55,743 nt of DNA from Noviherbaspirillum sp. Root189 (lineage in GTDB: Bacteria > Pseudomonadota > Gammaproteobacteria > Burkholderiales > Burkholderiaceae_D). The stretch is from assembly GCF_001428545.1 (NCBI RefSeq), contig NZ_LMHZ01000023.1:262235-317977 (forward strand), written 5' to 3'. The notes beneath the pieces were generated by a model that was given only the letters and a program-made list of their open reading frames with translations, had not been told where the DNA came from and did not search any database. Each line of letters begins with the position of its first letter. The first letter of the stretch is position 1. Both the position numbers and the translations under genes were made by a program. This document shows, one piece after another, positions 1 to 8,263 of this stretch.

Positions 1-233
1 TGATGGCGGTCGGCGGCGCTGCTTACCTCGTTTCGAAAGCAATCAGGGGCGCCAAGGTCGTGGGCTTCGCCGACCTCGGCATGGAAGCGATCTACGAGTT
101 TGAAGTCAAGGATATGCCAGTCACAGTGGCTGTCGACTCCAATGGCATTTCGGTGCACAACACCGGCCCGAAGGAATGGCAGGAGCGCATCTCGACCGGC
201 AAGCTCGCCAGCATCCCGGTCACGGTAGCGTAA
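1..233 (+). CDS. Class I fumarate hydratase, C-terminal fragment (5' end outside window)
   Basis: The 76 visible residues end a class I (iron-sulfur, oxygen-labile) fumarase, which interconverts fumarate and malate in the TCA cycle. Seen: the strings GGAAYLVSKAI, GFADLGMEAIYEFEV and DMPVTVAVD, followed by HNTGPKEWQ, are the conserved end of the beta (C-terminal) domain of the single-chain enzyme. The reading frame is open to the left edge, so the real start lies upstream and the first in-frame ATG at position 3 is internal. The 19-base gap to murI suggests co-transcription. Family assignment is firm; whether the upstream part is intact cannot be seen. Confidence 0.9.
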   Translation, partial: MAVGGAAYLVSKAIRGAKVVGFADLGMEAIYEFEVKDMPVTVAVDSNGISVHNTGPKEWQERISTGKLASIPVTVA

Positions 234-252
234 GCGAACCGGTGTCAAACCA

Positions 253-1101
253 GTGAACGTCACTTCTCAAGCGACGAACCTGATGGGGGCCGAGGCCCCC
301 ATCGGCGTTTTTGATTCAGGCATCGGTGGCTTGTCGGTCCTGAAATATATTCATGCCAGCCTGCCCAACGAACAACTTTTGTATTTCGCCGATTCCGGAT
401 TCGCACCCTATGGGGGCCGGCCGGAATCCGAAATCGTTGCGCGTTCGCTGGCAATCGCGGAATTCCTCATGCAGTACGGCGCCAAGGCGCTCGTGGTGGC
501 GTGCAACACCGCGACCGCGGCGGCAATCAAGGCGATCCGTGAGCTCTACCCTTCCCTGCCTGTCGTGGGGGTCGAACCCGGACTCAAACCTGCGGCCGCA
601 TTGACCAGAACAGGTACCGTCGGCGTGATGGCAACTAAAGGCACGCTGTCGAGCACCAAATTCAACCTGCTGCGCGAGCAGATCACCGCCGCGACCAACG
701 TGGTATTCCTGCCCCAAGCCTGCATCGGGCTGGCGGACCAGGTTGAAAAAGGTGAGCTGCACTCAGCGGCGACTGCCGCGCTGGTACGCGGCTATCTTCA
801 ACCCCTGATCGAGCAAGGCGCGGATACGCTGGTGCTTGGCTGCACCCACTACCCTTTTGTGCAACCCTTGATTGAAGAACTGATTGCCCATATCACGTCA
901 AAGCCCATCACCATCGTCGATACCGGTGAACCGGTCGCGCGGCAACTGGTGCGCTTGCTGACTGAGAAAGGCTTGTTGCGGCAAGAAGGTGTCGGGACGA
1001 TCACCGGATTTACGACTGGTAGCCAGACCGCACTGGAAAGCGCATTTGCCAAACTGTTGGGATTGCATCCACCGGTGATGCCAATTGCGGCAAGTGCCTG
1101 A
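253..1101 (+). CDS. murI: Glutamate racemase
   Basis: Converts L-glutamate to D-glutamate for peptidoglycan; cytoplasmic, cofactor-independent. The 282-residue product has the family order: IGVFDSGIGGLSVL near the N-terminus (catalytic Asp region), YFADSGFAPYG, the first catalytic cysteine in VVACNTATAAA and the second in LVLGCTHYPF. Length is normal for the family. The start is taken as GTG at 253; an in-frame ATG at 283 (MGAEAPIGVFDSG) would give a compact N-terminus and is a real alternative, since no strong ribosome site precedes either. It lies just after the fumarase gene and is closed by the hairpin at 1150-1181. Confidence 0.95.
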   Translation: MNVTSQATNLMGAEAPIGVFDSGIGGLSVLKYIHASLPNEQLLYFADSGFAPYGGRPESEIVARSLAIAEFLMQYGAKALVVACNTATAAAIKAIRELYPSLPVVGVEPGLKPAAALTRTGTVGVMATKGTLSSTKFNLLREQITAATNVVFLPQACIGLADQVEKGELHSAATAALVRGYLQPLIEQGADTLVLGCTHYPFVQPLIEELIAHITSKPITIVDTGEPVARQLVRLLTEKGLLRQEGVGTITGFTTGSQTALESAFAKLLGLHPPVMPIAASA

Positions 1102-1149
1102 AACCTAGCCTAAAAACAAGGATTTTCAGTAACGTAGAAGGCAAAAAGC

Positions 1150-1181
1150 AAAAAGCCCGGTTCGCGAGAACCGGGCTTTTT
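1150..1181. terminator. Bidirectional intrinsic terminator between murI and tRNA-His
   Basis: A perfect 14-base inverted repeat (AAAAAGCCCGGTTC, loop GCGA, then its complement) has A-run and T-run flanks built into the stem ends, so it reads as a Rho-independent terminator from both sides. It lies between the convergent murI and tRNA-His transcripts and would stop both. Confidence 0.9.
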
Positions 1182-1192
1182 GTTGAATTCTT

Positions 1193-1269
1193 TGGGGTGG
1201 CTGACGGGACTCGAACCCGCGACAACAGGAATCACAATCCTGGACTCTACCAACTGAGCTACAGCCACC
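1193..1269 (-). tRNA. tRNA-His (anticodon GTG)
   Basis: On the minus strand the sequence folds as a complete tRNA. The acceptor arm is GTGGCTG paired with CAGCCAC, the D-arm begins AGCTCAGTTGGTAGAG, and the anticodon stem CAGGA/TCCTG carries loop TTGTGAT with anticodon GTG. The T-arm contains GGTTCGAGTCC. The 3' CCA is encoded at 1193-1195. An extra G before the first acceptor base (position 1269) pairs with discriminator C73, the identity feature of tRNA-His. It transcribes towards murI and ends at the shared terminator. Confidence 0.97.
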
Positions 1270-1447
1270 AATGAAACGGCTTGCTTGAAGTGACATCAAG
1301 CAAGCCCGCCATTATACAAACTTCACTCCAAACTGGCAAATCCAATTGCACCTCTTCCATCATTACGCAAACTGACCACCTTTCCGACGCAGAACCGCCC
1401 GCTCTTCCCCGCATCTAATGTTGATAAATTGTCTTTCCGGAGCTGCC

Positions 1448-1651
1448 ATGATTACCAGAATACTCGCAGTCGCTCTTGCCATGATCCTGATCGGATGCGC
1501 CACCGCGCCGAACGGCGACAACCCGAGTCAGGGTGCCAACAGCGTCTACAACGATCCGACCTATCCCGGCGCTGGCGCCCATATCGGCATCGGCGGCGGC
1601 ACGTGGGGTGGTCGCAGCGGCGGTGGTATCGGTATTGGCCTGGGCTGGTGA
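1448..1651 (+). CDS. Small glycine-rich lipoprotein
   Basis: 67 residues. MITRILAVALAMILIGCATAP is a lipoprotein signal sequence with lipobox LIGC, so the mature protein should be lipid-anchored at Cys17. The mature part is Gly-rich (GIGGGTWGGRSGGGIGIGLGW) with no recognised domain. The ATG at 1448 is preceded by CGGAG at good spacing, so the upstream in-frame ATG at 1418, which would add residues before the signal peptide, is rejected. Its TGA overlaps an in-frame GTG and lies six bases before the next lipoprotein ATG, implying coupled translation. Function unknown. Confidence 0.7.
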   Translation: MITRILAVALAMILIGCATAPNGDNPSQGANSVYNDPTYPGAGAHIGIGGGTWGGRSGGGIGIGLGW

Positions 1652-1656
1652 ACGCC

Positions 1657-1875
1657 ATGACGCGCCTGTTACTGCCACTGGCCCTTCTTTTCACGCTCAG
1701 CGGCTGCATGATCACCCGCGACGGTGCCCATGTCAGCCAGCCGCCACCTGCGGTCCAGGGCTCCAATGATGTACAGGGTAATCCACTGTCCACACCAGGG
1801 TCTGGCATGGGTGTCGGTTCCGGGAACCCTGCGGCGCCCGGCCCGAGCGGTCTTGGCGGCTCGTCCAGGAAGTAA
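1657..1875 (+). CDS. Small Pro/Gly/Ser-rich lipoprotein
   Basis: 72 residues. MTRLLLPLALLFTLSGCM is a lipoprotein signal with lipobox LSGC. The mature part is a low-complexity Gly/Pro/Ser/Asn chain with no domain recognised. The ATG at 1657 follows the previous stop almost directly; a GTG at 1648 overlapping that stop would add three residues. The pair forms a two-gene envelope lipoprotein unit. It could be a spacer or assembly factor, but no function can be assigned. Confidence rests on the signal peptide and the tight coupling, because the low-complexity mature part itself is weak evidence. Confidence 0.6.
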   Translation: MTRLLLPLALLFTLSGCMITRDGAHVSQPPPAVQGSNDVQGNPLSTPGSGMGVGSGNPAAPGPSGLGGSSRK

Positions 1876-2133
1876 ATTTCCGGCACCTTGCCCACATAGC
1901 TCGCTCCGGCTCGGTTGACGAATAGATCGTACAGGTTGCCGCCGAGGCGTTCGGACGGCAGTTCGGACGAATCATGCCCGGACGCAAGCGACTATCGTTT
2001 GCACAGGAAGTGCTGCGGCGTCCTCAACGACAAACAGTGCCGGCAAGGCGGGCACTTATCACTTTCGCCATAGTCACACAAGTTCAGCTAAAGGCAACAA
2101 GCCGGGCAAACTTGAACAGGCAGGGTCACGACT

Positions 2134-2538
2134 ATGGGAAATACACTGGTACGCGTTTACGACCATTTGGCCGACGCAGAACAGGTGCGTCAGCAACTAT
2201 TGGGCAAAGGTTTTCCGGAATCCAGCGTCCATCTCACCGCTACAGGAGATGAGGCGGGCGCCGTACAAGGCAACTTTGTTGTTGACCGGAAGGAAGACAT
2301 AAATCCGGACAGCACGAGTTTTCTGGATAGGCTGCATGGCACCGATCCCGACGGAGGAGATGACATTAGCCGCCGGCCGGATACCAGCGCGCCGCAGGAA
2401 GCAGTCTACCGCGGCAACATCATCCTGACAGTCGATGCTGAAACCGATGAACAGGAAAACCAGGCAGCCATCATTCTGGACCGCTCCGGCGCCGTGGACG
2501 TCGATGGACTGGTCTACCGCAGGAACCGCGAAGGCTGA
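2134..2538 (+). CDS. Hypothetical stress-type protein
   Basis: 134 residues, soluble, acidic, no signal peptide. The N-terminal segment (TLVRVYDHLADAEQVRQQLLGKGF) has the beta-alpha pattern of small general-stress domains in which a strand is followed by a helix that pairs adjacent residues. The C-terminal part (GNIILTVDAETDEQENQAAIILDRSGAVDVD) looks like a second ferredoxin-like half ending in an Arg-rich tail. I do not recognise an exact family. The frame is clean, with ATG at 2134 and a purine-rich CAGGCAGGG upstream. It stands alone between the lipoproteins and the convergent PLP enzyme. Confidence 0.65.
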   Translation: MGNTLVRVYDHLADAEQVRQQLLGKGFPESSVHLTATGDEAGAVQGNFVVDRKEDINPDSTSFLDRLHGTDPDGGDDISRRPDTSAPQEAVYRGNIILTVDAETDEQENQAAIILDRSGAVDVDGLVYRRNREG

Positions 2539-2611
2539 CGATGGCTTGCTGCGACTCACCGTAACCGGTTCGGGGCTTATCGAAGGATAAGCGATACGCT
2601 TTACCAACCTG

Positions 2612-3754
2612 TTACCAACCTGTTGCCTTACTCCATTTCTGCAAGGACTGACCATCAATGACGTGATAGGCATCGTAGGGCGCGACCGTCATGCATGCAT
2701 GGTTCGGCAATACACGTAGGCGCGTACCGACAGGGAATCGTTCAAAGTCCGGCATCCCGTTGACGTTTTTGACGAAGCCATGTTCCTGGTGCGCATCGGC
2801 GACATACATACCCGGAAGAGGAAGGCCATCCAGGTCGCAGACGAGTCCATAGCCGACATGCTCATGAAACTCGCTGGCGCTCACGTCCTTGGAGAGCGCC
2901 AGGGCACCGGCATCGATCAGCAAATGCCCTGCTTCGCGATGATGACCAATCACGGTTGCCAGCACACTCACGGCGATATCGTCGATGTCGCAGACGCCCA
3001 GTGCGGCCTGCGCCAAATCAAAGAACACGTATACACCGGGTCGGATTTCAGTGACGCCGTCTAGCGGGATGTCGGTCAGCGCCGTCGGTGTGGAACCAAT
3101 ACTTACGGTCGGACAGTCATGGCCGGCCGCGCGCAAGCGTTGCGCGGCAAGTACCGCAGCGTCGCGTTCCGCAATGGCGATCGCTGTCCGTGAGGCCATG
3201 TCGTTGGCATGATAAGCATGTCCGGCATGTGTGAGCACACCATCCAGCACCAGTCCGGGTGCGGCCACGATGCGCTCGGCAATGGCCAGCAACTGTTCAG
3301 ATTGTGGCGACACACCGGCGCGATGTCCGCCGCAATCGATCTCGATCAGTACCGGCACTGAGACCGCCACGTTTTGATGCACGGGCCGCTCGGCAAGCGC
3401 CTCGACCGCTTCCACCGAATCAAGCACGACACGGATGCGCGCGCCCTGCTCCATCAGCTTTTCTATCGCCCCCATCTTTCCCGGCACGATTCCGACTGCA
3501 TAGGTCAGATCGCTGTAACCGGCATCAAAAAAATACTGCAGCTCCGCCAACGTGGATACGGTAACTCCGCCAGGCTGTCCCGCGGTTGCCAGTGCGGCGA
3601 CTTCTGCGCATTTGGCAGTTTTCAGGTGTGGGCGCAACTGCACATTGGCCTCGCGTGCACGCGCCGTCATACGTTCGCAATTGGCCTGCAGGCGTCGCTT
3701 GTCCAGCAGCACTGCGGGCGTCGCGAGTTCGGAAAGTAATTGATGAAGGCTCAT
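2612..3754 (-). CDS. DSD1-family PLP enzyme (D-threonine aldolase / D-serine dehydratase-like)
   Basis: 380 residues, alanine-racemase-like PLP barrel followed by a beta domain. Seen: the probable Schiff-base lysine in RPHLKTAKC near residue 47, IEIDCGGHRAG, a glycine-rich phosphate site SIGSTPTA, and near the C-terminus LPNHACMTVAPYD, whose His and Cys match the metal ligands of eukaryotic-type D-serine dehydratases. Family members cleave or dehydrate D-threonine, D-serine or D-3-hydroxyaspartate; the exact substrate is not readable here. Start ATG at 3754 gives the normal N-terminus (ATPAVLLDKRRLQAN). It lies downstream of pilU on the same strand but 158 bases away, with a long hairpin between. 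Confidence 0.88.
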   Translation of the reverse strand: MSLHQLLSELATPAVLLDKRRLQANCERMTARAREANVQLRPHLKTAKCAEVAALATAGQPGGVTVSTLAELQYFFDAGYSDLTYAVGIVPGKMGAIEKLMEQGARIRVVLDSVEAVEALAERPVHQNVAVSVPVLIEIDCGGHRAGVSPQSEQLLAIAERIVAAPGLVLDGVLTHAGHAYHANDMASRTAIAIAERDAAVLAAQRLRAAGHDCPTVSIGSTPTALTDIPLDGVTEIRPGVYVFFDLAQAALGVCDIDDIAVSVLATVIGHHREAGHLLIDAGALALSKDVSASEFHEHVGYGLVCDLDGLPLPGMYVADAHQEHGFVKNVNGMPDFERFPVGTRLRVLPNHACMTVAPYDAYHVIDGQSLQKWSKATGW

Positions 3755-3839
3755 GGATTCGCTCGTTGATCGGGGAAGGATGGCACCTGTATCGCGGGCG
3801 CCCTATACGGCGATCCTAGCATGAGTGGGATGGGCTTGC

Positions 3840-3878
3840 GGCGCTGGATTGCACAGCCTCGCCGTGCAATCCAGCGCC
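3840..3878. repeat. 15-bp perfect inverted repeat between pilU and the PLP-enzyme gene
   Basis: GGCGCTGGATTGCAC at 3840-3854 and its exact complement at 3864-3878 enclose nine bases. There is no T-run on either side, so it is not a classical terminator, although it sits where the leftward pilU transcript should end. It may be a factor-assisted terminator or an mRNA-stabilising hairpin. Confidence 0.7.
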
Positions 3879-3912
3879 TTGTCTACCCTGCTGAAAACCT
3901 AACGTAACTGCA

Positions 3913-5085
3913 TTACTTCTTTACCTCTTCCTCGGCTTCCTTCTCTTCATCGATCGCGAGATTGAAGCCGGATGCTTCTTCCCGCTGACCGCGCGTGGCG
4001 CGCAGCTTGATCTGCAGGCGCAGTTCATTGGCCGAATCAGCATTGCGAATCGCCTCGTCGTAACCGATGTGGCCGGCGTTGTACAGGTCGAACAGCGCCT
4101 GATCAAAGGTGCACATGCCGAGTTCGCGCGACTTGCCCATGATTTCCTTGATACCCTGGAACTGCCCTTTCAGGATCTGTTCGGCAATGGTCGGTGTGTT
4201 GAGCAGGATCTCGATGGCGGCACGGCGGCCCTTGCCGTCTTCGGTACGCACCAGGCGCTGCGAAATGATCGCGCGCAGGTTTGACGACAAGTCCCCAAGC
4301 AGCTGATTGCGCCGTTCTTCCGGGAAGAAGTTGATGATGCGGTCGATGGTCTGGTTGGCATTGTTTGCATGCAGGGTACCGAGACAAAGGTGCCCCGTTT
4401 CTGCAAAGGCGATGGCATGCTCCATCGTTTCGGTGTCACGGATTTCGCCGATCAGAATCACATCCGGCGCCTGCCGCAAGGTATTTTTCAAGGCATGGTG
4501 CCAGGACAGCGTGTCGACACCGACTTCGCGATGCGTGATCAGGCAGGATTTGTTTTTATGGACGTACTCGACCGGGTCTTCGACCGTAATGATGTGGCCG
4601 GAAGAGCTGGCATTGCGATGATCGATCATCGCCGCCAGCGTGGTCGACTTGCCGGAGCCGGTACCGCCCACGACCAGCACCAGCCCGCGCTTGGTCATGA
4701 TCACATCCTTCAAGACTTCAGGCAGCTGCAGCTTTTCAAAGTTGGGGATCTCGGCGGCTATCGTGCGAATCACCATGCCGGTCTGTTGCTGCTGTACGAA
4801 GACGTTGACGCGGAAGCGGCAGACGTTTGGCAGCGAAATCGCGAAGTTACATTCCAGCTCGGTCTCGAATTCATTGCGCTGTTTATCGTTCATCAGACTT
4901 AGCGCAAGCTTCTTTGTAATATCACCGGTAAGCTTTTGCTGGCTCAGCGGCTTCATGGCGCCCTGATGCTTCATGCTCGGTGGGAAGTCTGCGGAAATGA
5001 ACAGATCGGAGCCTCCCTGCTGATGCATGACCTTGAGCAGTTGATGCATGTAGTTACGCGCTTCGTCAGGGCCGAAGGTAGACAT
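3913..5085 (-). CDS. pilU: PilU, PilT-like type IV pilus retraction ATPase
   Basis: 390-residue hexameric secretion-type ATPase that acts with PilT at the inner face of the pilus machine. Seen: an N-terminal PAS-like segment (LLKVMHQQGGSDLFISADFPP), Walker A GGTGSGKST, the Asp box ITVEDPVEYVH, Walker B APDVILIGEIRD and the His box TLHANNANQTIDRI. The start (MSTFGPDEAR) and the long acidic, Lys-rich tail (EEKEAEEEVKK) favour PilU over PilT. No pilT is adjacent in this window. The ATG at 5085 is preceded by AAAGG. Plasmid-encoded or secretion-type PilT relatives are the alternative. Confidence 0.9.
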   Translation of the reverse strand: MSTFGPDEARNYMHQLLKVMHQQGGSDLFISADFPPSMKHQGAMKPLSQQKLTGDITKKLALSLMNDKQRNEFETELECNFAISLPNVCRFRVNVFVQQQQTGMVIRTIAAEIPNFEKLQLPEVLKDVIMTKRGLVLVVGGTGSGKSTTLAAMIDHRNASSSGHIITVEDPVEYVHKNKSCLITHREVGVDTLSWHHALKNTLRQAPDVILIGEIRDTETMEHAIAFAETGHLCLGTLHANNANQTIDRIINFFPEERRNQLLGDLSSNLRAIISQRLVRTEDGKGRRAAIEILLNTPTIAEQILKGQFQGIKEIMGKSRELGMCTFDQALFDLYNAGHIGYDEAIRNADSANELRLQIKLRATRGQREEASGFNLAIDEEKEAEEEVKK

Positions 5086-5602
5086 AAGTGCAACCTTTCA
5101 ATGCGATGTGATTAACTGATTCAACAATTATGTTTCCTGGTGGCCATACCCGCAAGAAATTTGTCCGGCATGCTGTCGCGCCCCGAGGTAACAAAGTCAC
5201 ATGCAGACAACAACAGGTTGCAAGAATTACATGGCCTATGTACAAAAATAGTGGTGCCGTTTTTACATTCGGGCCGCTCAGGAAGGCAAAGCATGATCTT
5301 TTTTTCCGGTTTGCCCGAGCATCCCTGTTCTTGCTCGAATGTTCACGCCATGGCACACCGTTTGCTGAGTCAACCGGTGGACATCAGGGAACCGGAGACC
5401 GATGCTGTCTGCGCCGTTGTAACGAATGATCACCGGGCTGGTATCCGACAAGCCCGGTATGGACGGTGCAGCCGGAATCGCAAGCATGTGTCTCTCGTTT
5501 TTGTTGCGTTCCCCGCAGACTTCCCGCTGCGGGCCTGGCACGGTGACTGAGTTTTCTTTCATCGTCTTTCAAATCTGGTCAAACCTCGTCAAGGAGCGAT
5601 TC
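5086..5602. other. Non-coding stretch upstream of pilU and the DUF883 gene
   Basis: A divergent intergenic region of about 0.5 kb. Open frames here have no coding character and no ribosome sites. It should hold the promoters of the leftward pilU and the rightward stress operon. A weak 7-bp palindrome (CCCGCAG/CTGCGGG) near 5513-5534 is the only structure noticed. Confidence 0.5.
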
Positions 5603-6004
5603 ATGGAAACTAATCCCATCACTTCCACAACCGGAAACGGTAGCGACAAGGCATCGGCAACGATGCAATCAATGAAGGGCTCGATGAATGAAATCAAGGG
5701 CACTACACAAAAATCGGCTGCATCGCTGCGCAGCGATCTTTCCAACCTGAAAAGCGATCTGGACTCCCTGGTCAACCGTTCGTCCAGCCTTTCCGATGAT
5801 GAACTGGCACAGGCCCATGCACAACTGATGGCGAAATTCAGCTCGGTACGTTACGCCGCCAAGGGCATCGCCAACCAGGCAAGCCAGCAACTGAATCGCG
5901 GTATGGAAACCACCACCGAATATGTGAAGGACAAGCCGATGCAATCGGTCGCCGTTGCCGTAGGCACCGGCCTGCTGCTCGGTCTGTTGTTCAAACGTCG
6001 CTGA
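5603..6004 (+). CDS. DUF883 (ElaB/YqjD-type) membrane-anchored ribosome-associated protein
   Basis: 133 residues. An acidic/polar helical region with coiled-coil pattern (SAASLRSDLSNLKSDLDSLV) and Gln-rich helices is followed by a C-terminal hydrophobic hairpin SVAVAVGTGLLLGLLFKRR, the signature end of ElaB/YqjD proteins. Family members anchor to the inner membrane and can bind ribosomes in stationary phase. The start is fixed by AAGGAG at 5591-5596, seven bases before the ATG. The frame runs on upstream to 5426, but that part lacks coding character. First gene of the DUF883-YqjE-YqjK set. Confidence 0.88.
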   Translation: METNPITSTTGNGSDKASATMQSMKGSMNEIKGTTQKSAASLRSDLSNLKSDLDSLVNRSSSLSDDELAQAHAQLMAKFSSVRYAAKGIANQASQQLNRGMETTTEYVKDKPMQSVAVAVGTGLLLGLLFKRR

Positions 6005-6137
6005 TCGATACCGCCGCGTTCCCTGGTTAGCCACAGCGCGGCCATTCACATTGCCGATGATTCTGGAGCCTACAGCCGCGCTTCGGAATCACTGGTATCC
6101 GATCGAATTTTTGCGACCACCTGAAAGGACGACCGCG

Positions 6138-6509
6138 ATGTTTGCAGCCCTTCAAAAATCCAAACAGCTTTACCTGATCACGCTTGATCGCATCGGGGAT
6201 TACATGGACCTGTTGCGGGTGGAAATGAAGATCCGCGAACAGCAGCTTGCCATCCGCATCGCGGGCTTTACCATCGCCCTGTTGTTCGCGCTGCTGGCGA
6301 CCATCTTCCTCGGACTGGCCATCATCATCAGTTTCTGGGACAGCGACTATCGCGCGCTGGCGGCCTGGTTCGTCGTCCTCCTGTATGGCGGCATCGCGGG
6401 CGCTGCAGTGGCGGTTTGCATGAAACAATTCAAGTCACCATCATCGCTGACCAGCACCATCCGTGGTGAATTGCAGCGTGATATCGATGTCATCAAGGGG
6501 AGCATATGA
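6138..6509 (+). CDS. YqjE/holin-like (phage holin family 6) inner-membrane protein
   Basis: 123 residues with two predicted membrane helices, LAIRIAGFTIALLFALLATIF and the segment around LAAWFVVLLYGGIAGAAV. They are preceded by an amphipathic N-terminal segment rich in Lys/Arg (QKSKQLYLITLDRIGDYMDLL). This is the YqjE-type arrangement, named for holin similarity but chromosomal and unrelated to lysis as far as known. The start at 6138 is chosen for AAAGGA upstream; the frame is open from 6051. Its stop overlaps the next ATG by four bases. Confidence 0.8.
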   Translation: MFAALQKSKQLYLITLDRIGDYMDLLRVEMKIREQQLAIRIAGFTIALLFALLATIFLGLAIIISFWDSDYRALAAWFVVLLYGGIAGAAVAVCMKQFKSPSSLTSTIRGELQRDIDVIKGSI

Positions 6510-6946
6510 GCATACAGTCACTTGAAGCGGAAAGGCAGGCAATCCTCGAGCGGATGCGGATGCGGCGCGAGAACTATCGCCGCATGCTGACCGATGGCGA
6601 TGAGCTTGGCCAAATACCCGTCGGCCAGGCTATTCAGGTCGATCACACCTTTGCACATAGCTACACGCCGGCGCTGCGTCCAGTGGCGGCGCATCAAACA
6701 GTGCCTGATGTTTTTCCACGCAGCACTGTTGTACGTACATTGATGCAGCATCCGATGTACATTGCCCTCGGAGTTGCGGCCATTCTCGCCATTGGCCCGA
6801 AACGCATCATGCGCACGGCCGTGACTGGCACCACCGCTCTGGCAACTTTGACCGGGCGCAACGAATCGAACGCAGACCTTGTTGGTCGACTCATAACAAT
6901 GGCAGGGGCATATTTGCAAGGCCATAGCAATTCCCAGTCGCAGTAG
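6506..6946 (+). CDS. YqjK-like conserved protein
   Basis: 146 residues. N-terminal charged helix (LEAERQAILERMRMRRENYRR), a polar middle and one hydrophobic helix (MYIALGVAAILAIGPKRI) near residue 95. Position directly after the YqjE-like gene with an ATGA overlap, plus the N-terminal coiled helix, matches the YqjK slot of the ElaB/YqjD-YqjE-YqjK operon. Sequence identity to YqjK cannot be judged by eye. Probably works at the inner membrane with its two partners in stationary-phase or osmotic stress. Confidence 0.7.
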   Translation: MSIQSLEAERQAILERMRMRRENYRRMLTDGDELGQIPVGQAIQVDHTFAHSYTPALRPVAAHQTVPDVFPRSTVVRTLMQHPMYIALGVAAILAIGPKRIMRTAVTGTTALATLTGRNESNADLVGRLITMAGAYLQGHSNSQSQ

Positions 6947-7036
6947 TGTTGCAGGGGAGCATGCTGAACGGGTTGGGCATGATCATTGCAGCGTTTTGGA
7001 AAACCCGTCTTTTTAATAACCTGAAAGGAAAAAATC

Positions 7037-7174
7037 ATGAAAAAAATTATCTCCGTACTGAGCATCCTGATGGTCACTATCGGCCTGTCCGCTTGTAACA
7101 CCATGTCCGGCCTCGGCAAAGACGTTGAGCGCGGCGGCGAGAAAGTTCAAGGCGCTGCTGAAAAGAACAAATAA
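7037..7174 (+). CDS. Entericidin-like small lipoprotein
   Basis: 45 residues. MKKIISVLSILMVTIGLSACN gives a lipoprotein signal with lipobox LSAC. The mature peptide, NTMSGLGKDVERGGEKVQ then GAAEKNK, has the GxGKDVxxGGxxxxxAA pattern of entericidin A/B family peptides, which are small stress-induced outer-membrane lipoproteins. The ATG is preceded by GAAAGGAAAAA. A strong terminator follows at 7199. It probably has its own promoter in the 90-base gap after the YqjK-like gene. Toxin or antidote roles known for enterobacterial relatives should not be assumed here. Confidence 0.88.
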   Translation: MKKIISVLSILMVTIGLSACNTMSGLGKDVERGGEKVQGAAEKNK

Positions 7175-7198
7175 GCCAGTCCTGGCTGTGAGGTAAAG

Positions 7199-7232
7199 GG
7201 CAGGGTCGGCCTTCAGGCCGGTCCTGCCTTTT
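7199..7232 (+). terminator. Intrinsic terminator of the entericidin-like gene
   Basis: GGCAGG at 7199-7204 pairs with CCTGCC at 7223-7228. The stem continues inward (two G-T wobbles, then CGGCC/GGCCG) to a TTCA loop, and TTTT follows. It lies 25 bases after the stop codon. Confidence 0.88.
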
Positions 7233-7352
7233 GTGTTTCAGGACGTCACCGCTTCGCCTCTGTGGCAGCAACGAGGCGACCAATAAATAAGCAATGAAGC
7301 AAATAAGCAATAAAGCTTTACGCAACCTTATCGTGCGTCGTAGTCCCTTGTT

Positions 7353-8024
7353 TCATCGTGTTCCCGTTCCGGTGTGCCCTTGCCCAGACCCGGATTCGCC
7401 GGACGTTACTGGCCCTGCCGGCGCCTCGGCCACTTGTTGGGGCCATACCAACACGGCCTGCGTGAGATGTCGACTGCCCTTTCGCTTCGCATCCACCTTC
7501 ACCTGGCGCTGCAGCGAATAACCTGCCGCATCGGCAGTCACCCGATAGCTTCCGCTTTTCGGAAGGTCCACCAGCAGGATGGGTGAATCACAGCGTGTCT
7601 GCAGCAACGAAGCGCCGTTCGGACCGCTGATCGTCACATTGACATCGGCGAGATAGGCGCCGTCGCGCGCGGCGAAAGTCAGCATCAGGTCATAGCCTTT
7701 CGCCTCCTGCTTCATGAAATTGGCTTCTTCCTCGCCTATACCACCGCACAAATAAGTAATGTCATTGGTCACCACCGGTTTCAGACGGTCTGTCGGCGAT
7801 GGCAGCGTGGCCGTGTCGACGCCGGCTTCGGAGTTGGTCGCGTTGGCGCCACCGGACGACAATTCGCGACTCGGCTCGGGAATGCCTTGCGATGTAATAC
7901 CTGCTGCCGATGATTCTTCCGCAGGTGCGGTGGCCGACGCAGGCGCACCAGGCGACACCTGCGCGAGCGAAAACGCAGGTGCCGCAAGGCCGATCATCAT
8001 CAAACCGCGCATTCTTTCTCTCAT
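7353..8024 (-). CDS. Secreted protein with carboxypeptidase-regulatory-like fold
   Basis: 223 residues. MRERMRGLMMIGLAAPAFSLAQV is a cleavable signal peptide, followed by a Pro/Ala/Ser-rich linker to about residue 85. The globular part contains ITYLCGGIGEEE, FAARDGAYLADVNVTISGP and LVDLPKSGSYRVTADAAGY; the last two resemble a beta-sandwich repeat of the carboxypeptidase-regulatory (transthyretin-like) type. The start at 8024 is chosen because GGAGGT lies seven bases upstream; an extension to 8093 would hide the signal peptide. It is transcribed away from the amidoligase cassette and shares its upstream region. Periplasmic or surface; function unknown. Confidence 0.72.
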   Translation of the reverse strand: MRERMRGLMMIGLAAPAFSLAQVSPGAPASATAPAEESSAAGITSQGIPEPSRELSSGGANATNSEAGVDTATLPSPTDRLKPVVTNDITYLCGGIGEEEANFMKQEAKGYDLMLTFAARDGAYLADVNVTISGPNGASLLQTRCDSPILLVDLPKSGSYRVTADAAGYSLQRQVKVDAKRKGSRHLTQAVLVWPQQVAEAPAGPVTSGESGSGQGHTGTGTR

Positions 8025-8263
8025 GATGCACCTCCAATCATTGTTGTGGCTGTCCAGCTCCATCAAAGCACCATCCATGCCGTATTCCACCACACGCCAG
8101 GATCGGCGCTTACCGTCGCTGGAAACTTTTACACGCGACCGGTATCAGTAGCCAGGTACATTAACCACGTAGGCCGCTCTGTCAGCAAGAGTAATCGCGC
8201 CTCCATGGGCCTGCTTTGACTGGCACCAAAAATGCTATGCACTAAGAAGGAGTGCCTGTTCCC

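Noticed and set aside
5426-5602. Upstream extension of the DUF883 frame
   Set aside because: The strong AAGGAG and ATG at 5603 fit the family start; the upstream residues are atypical.
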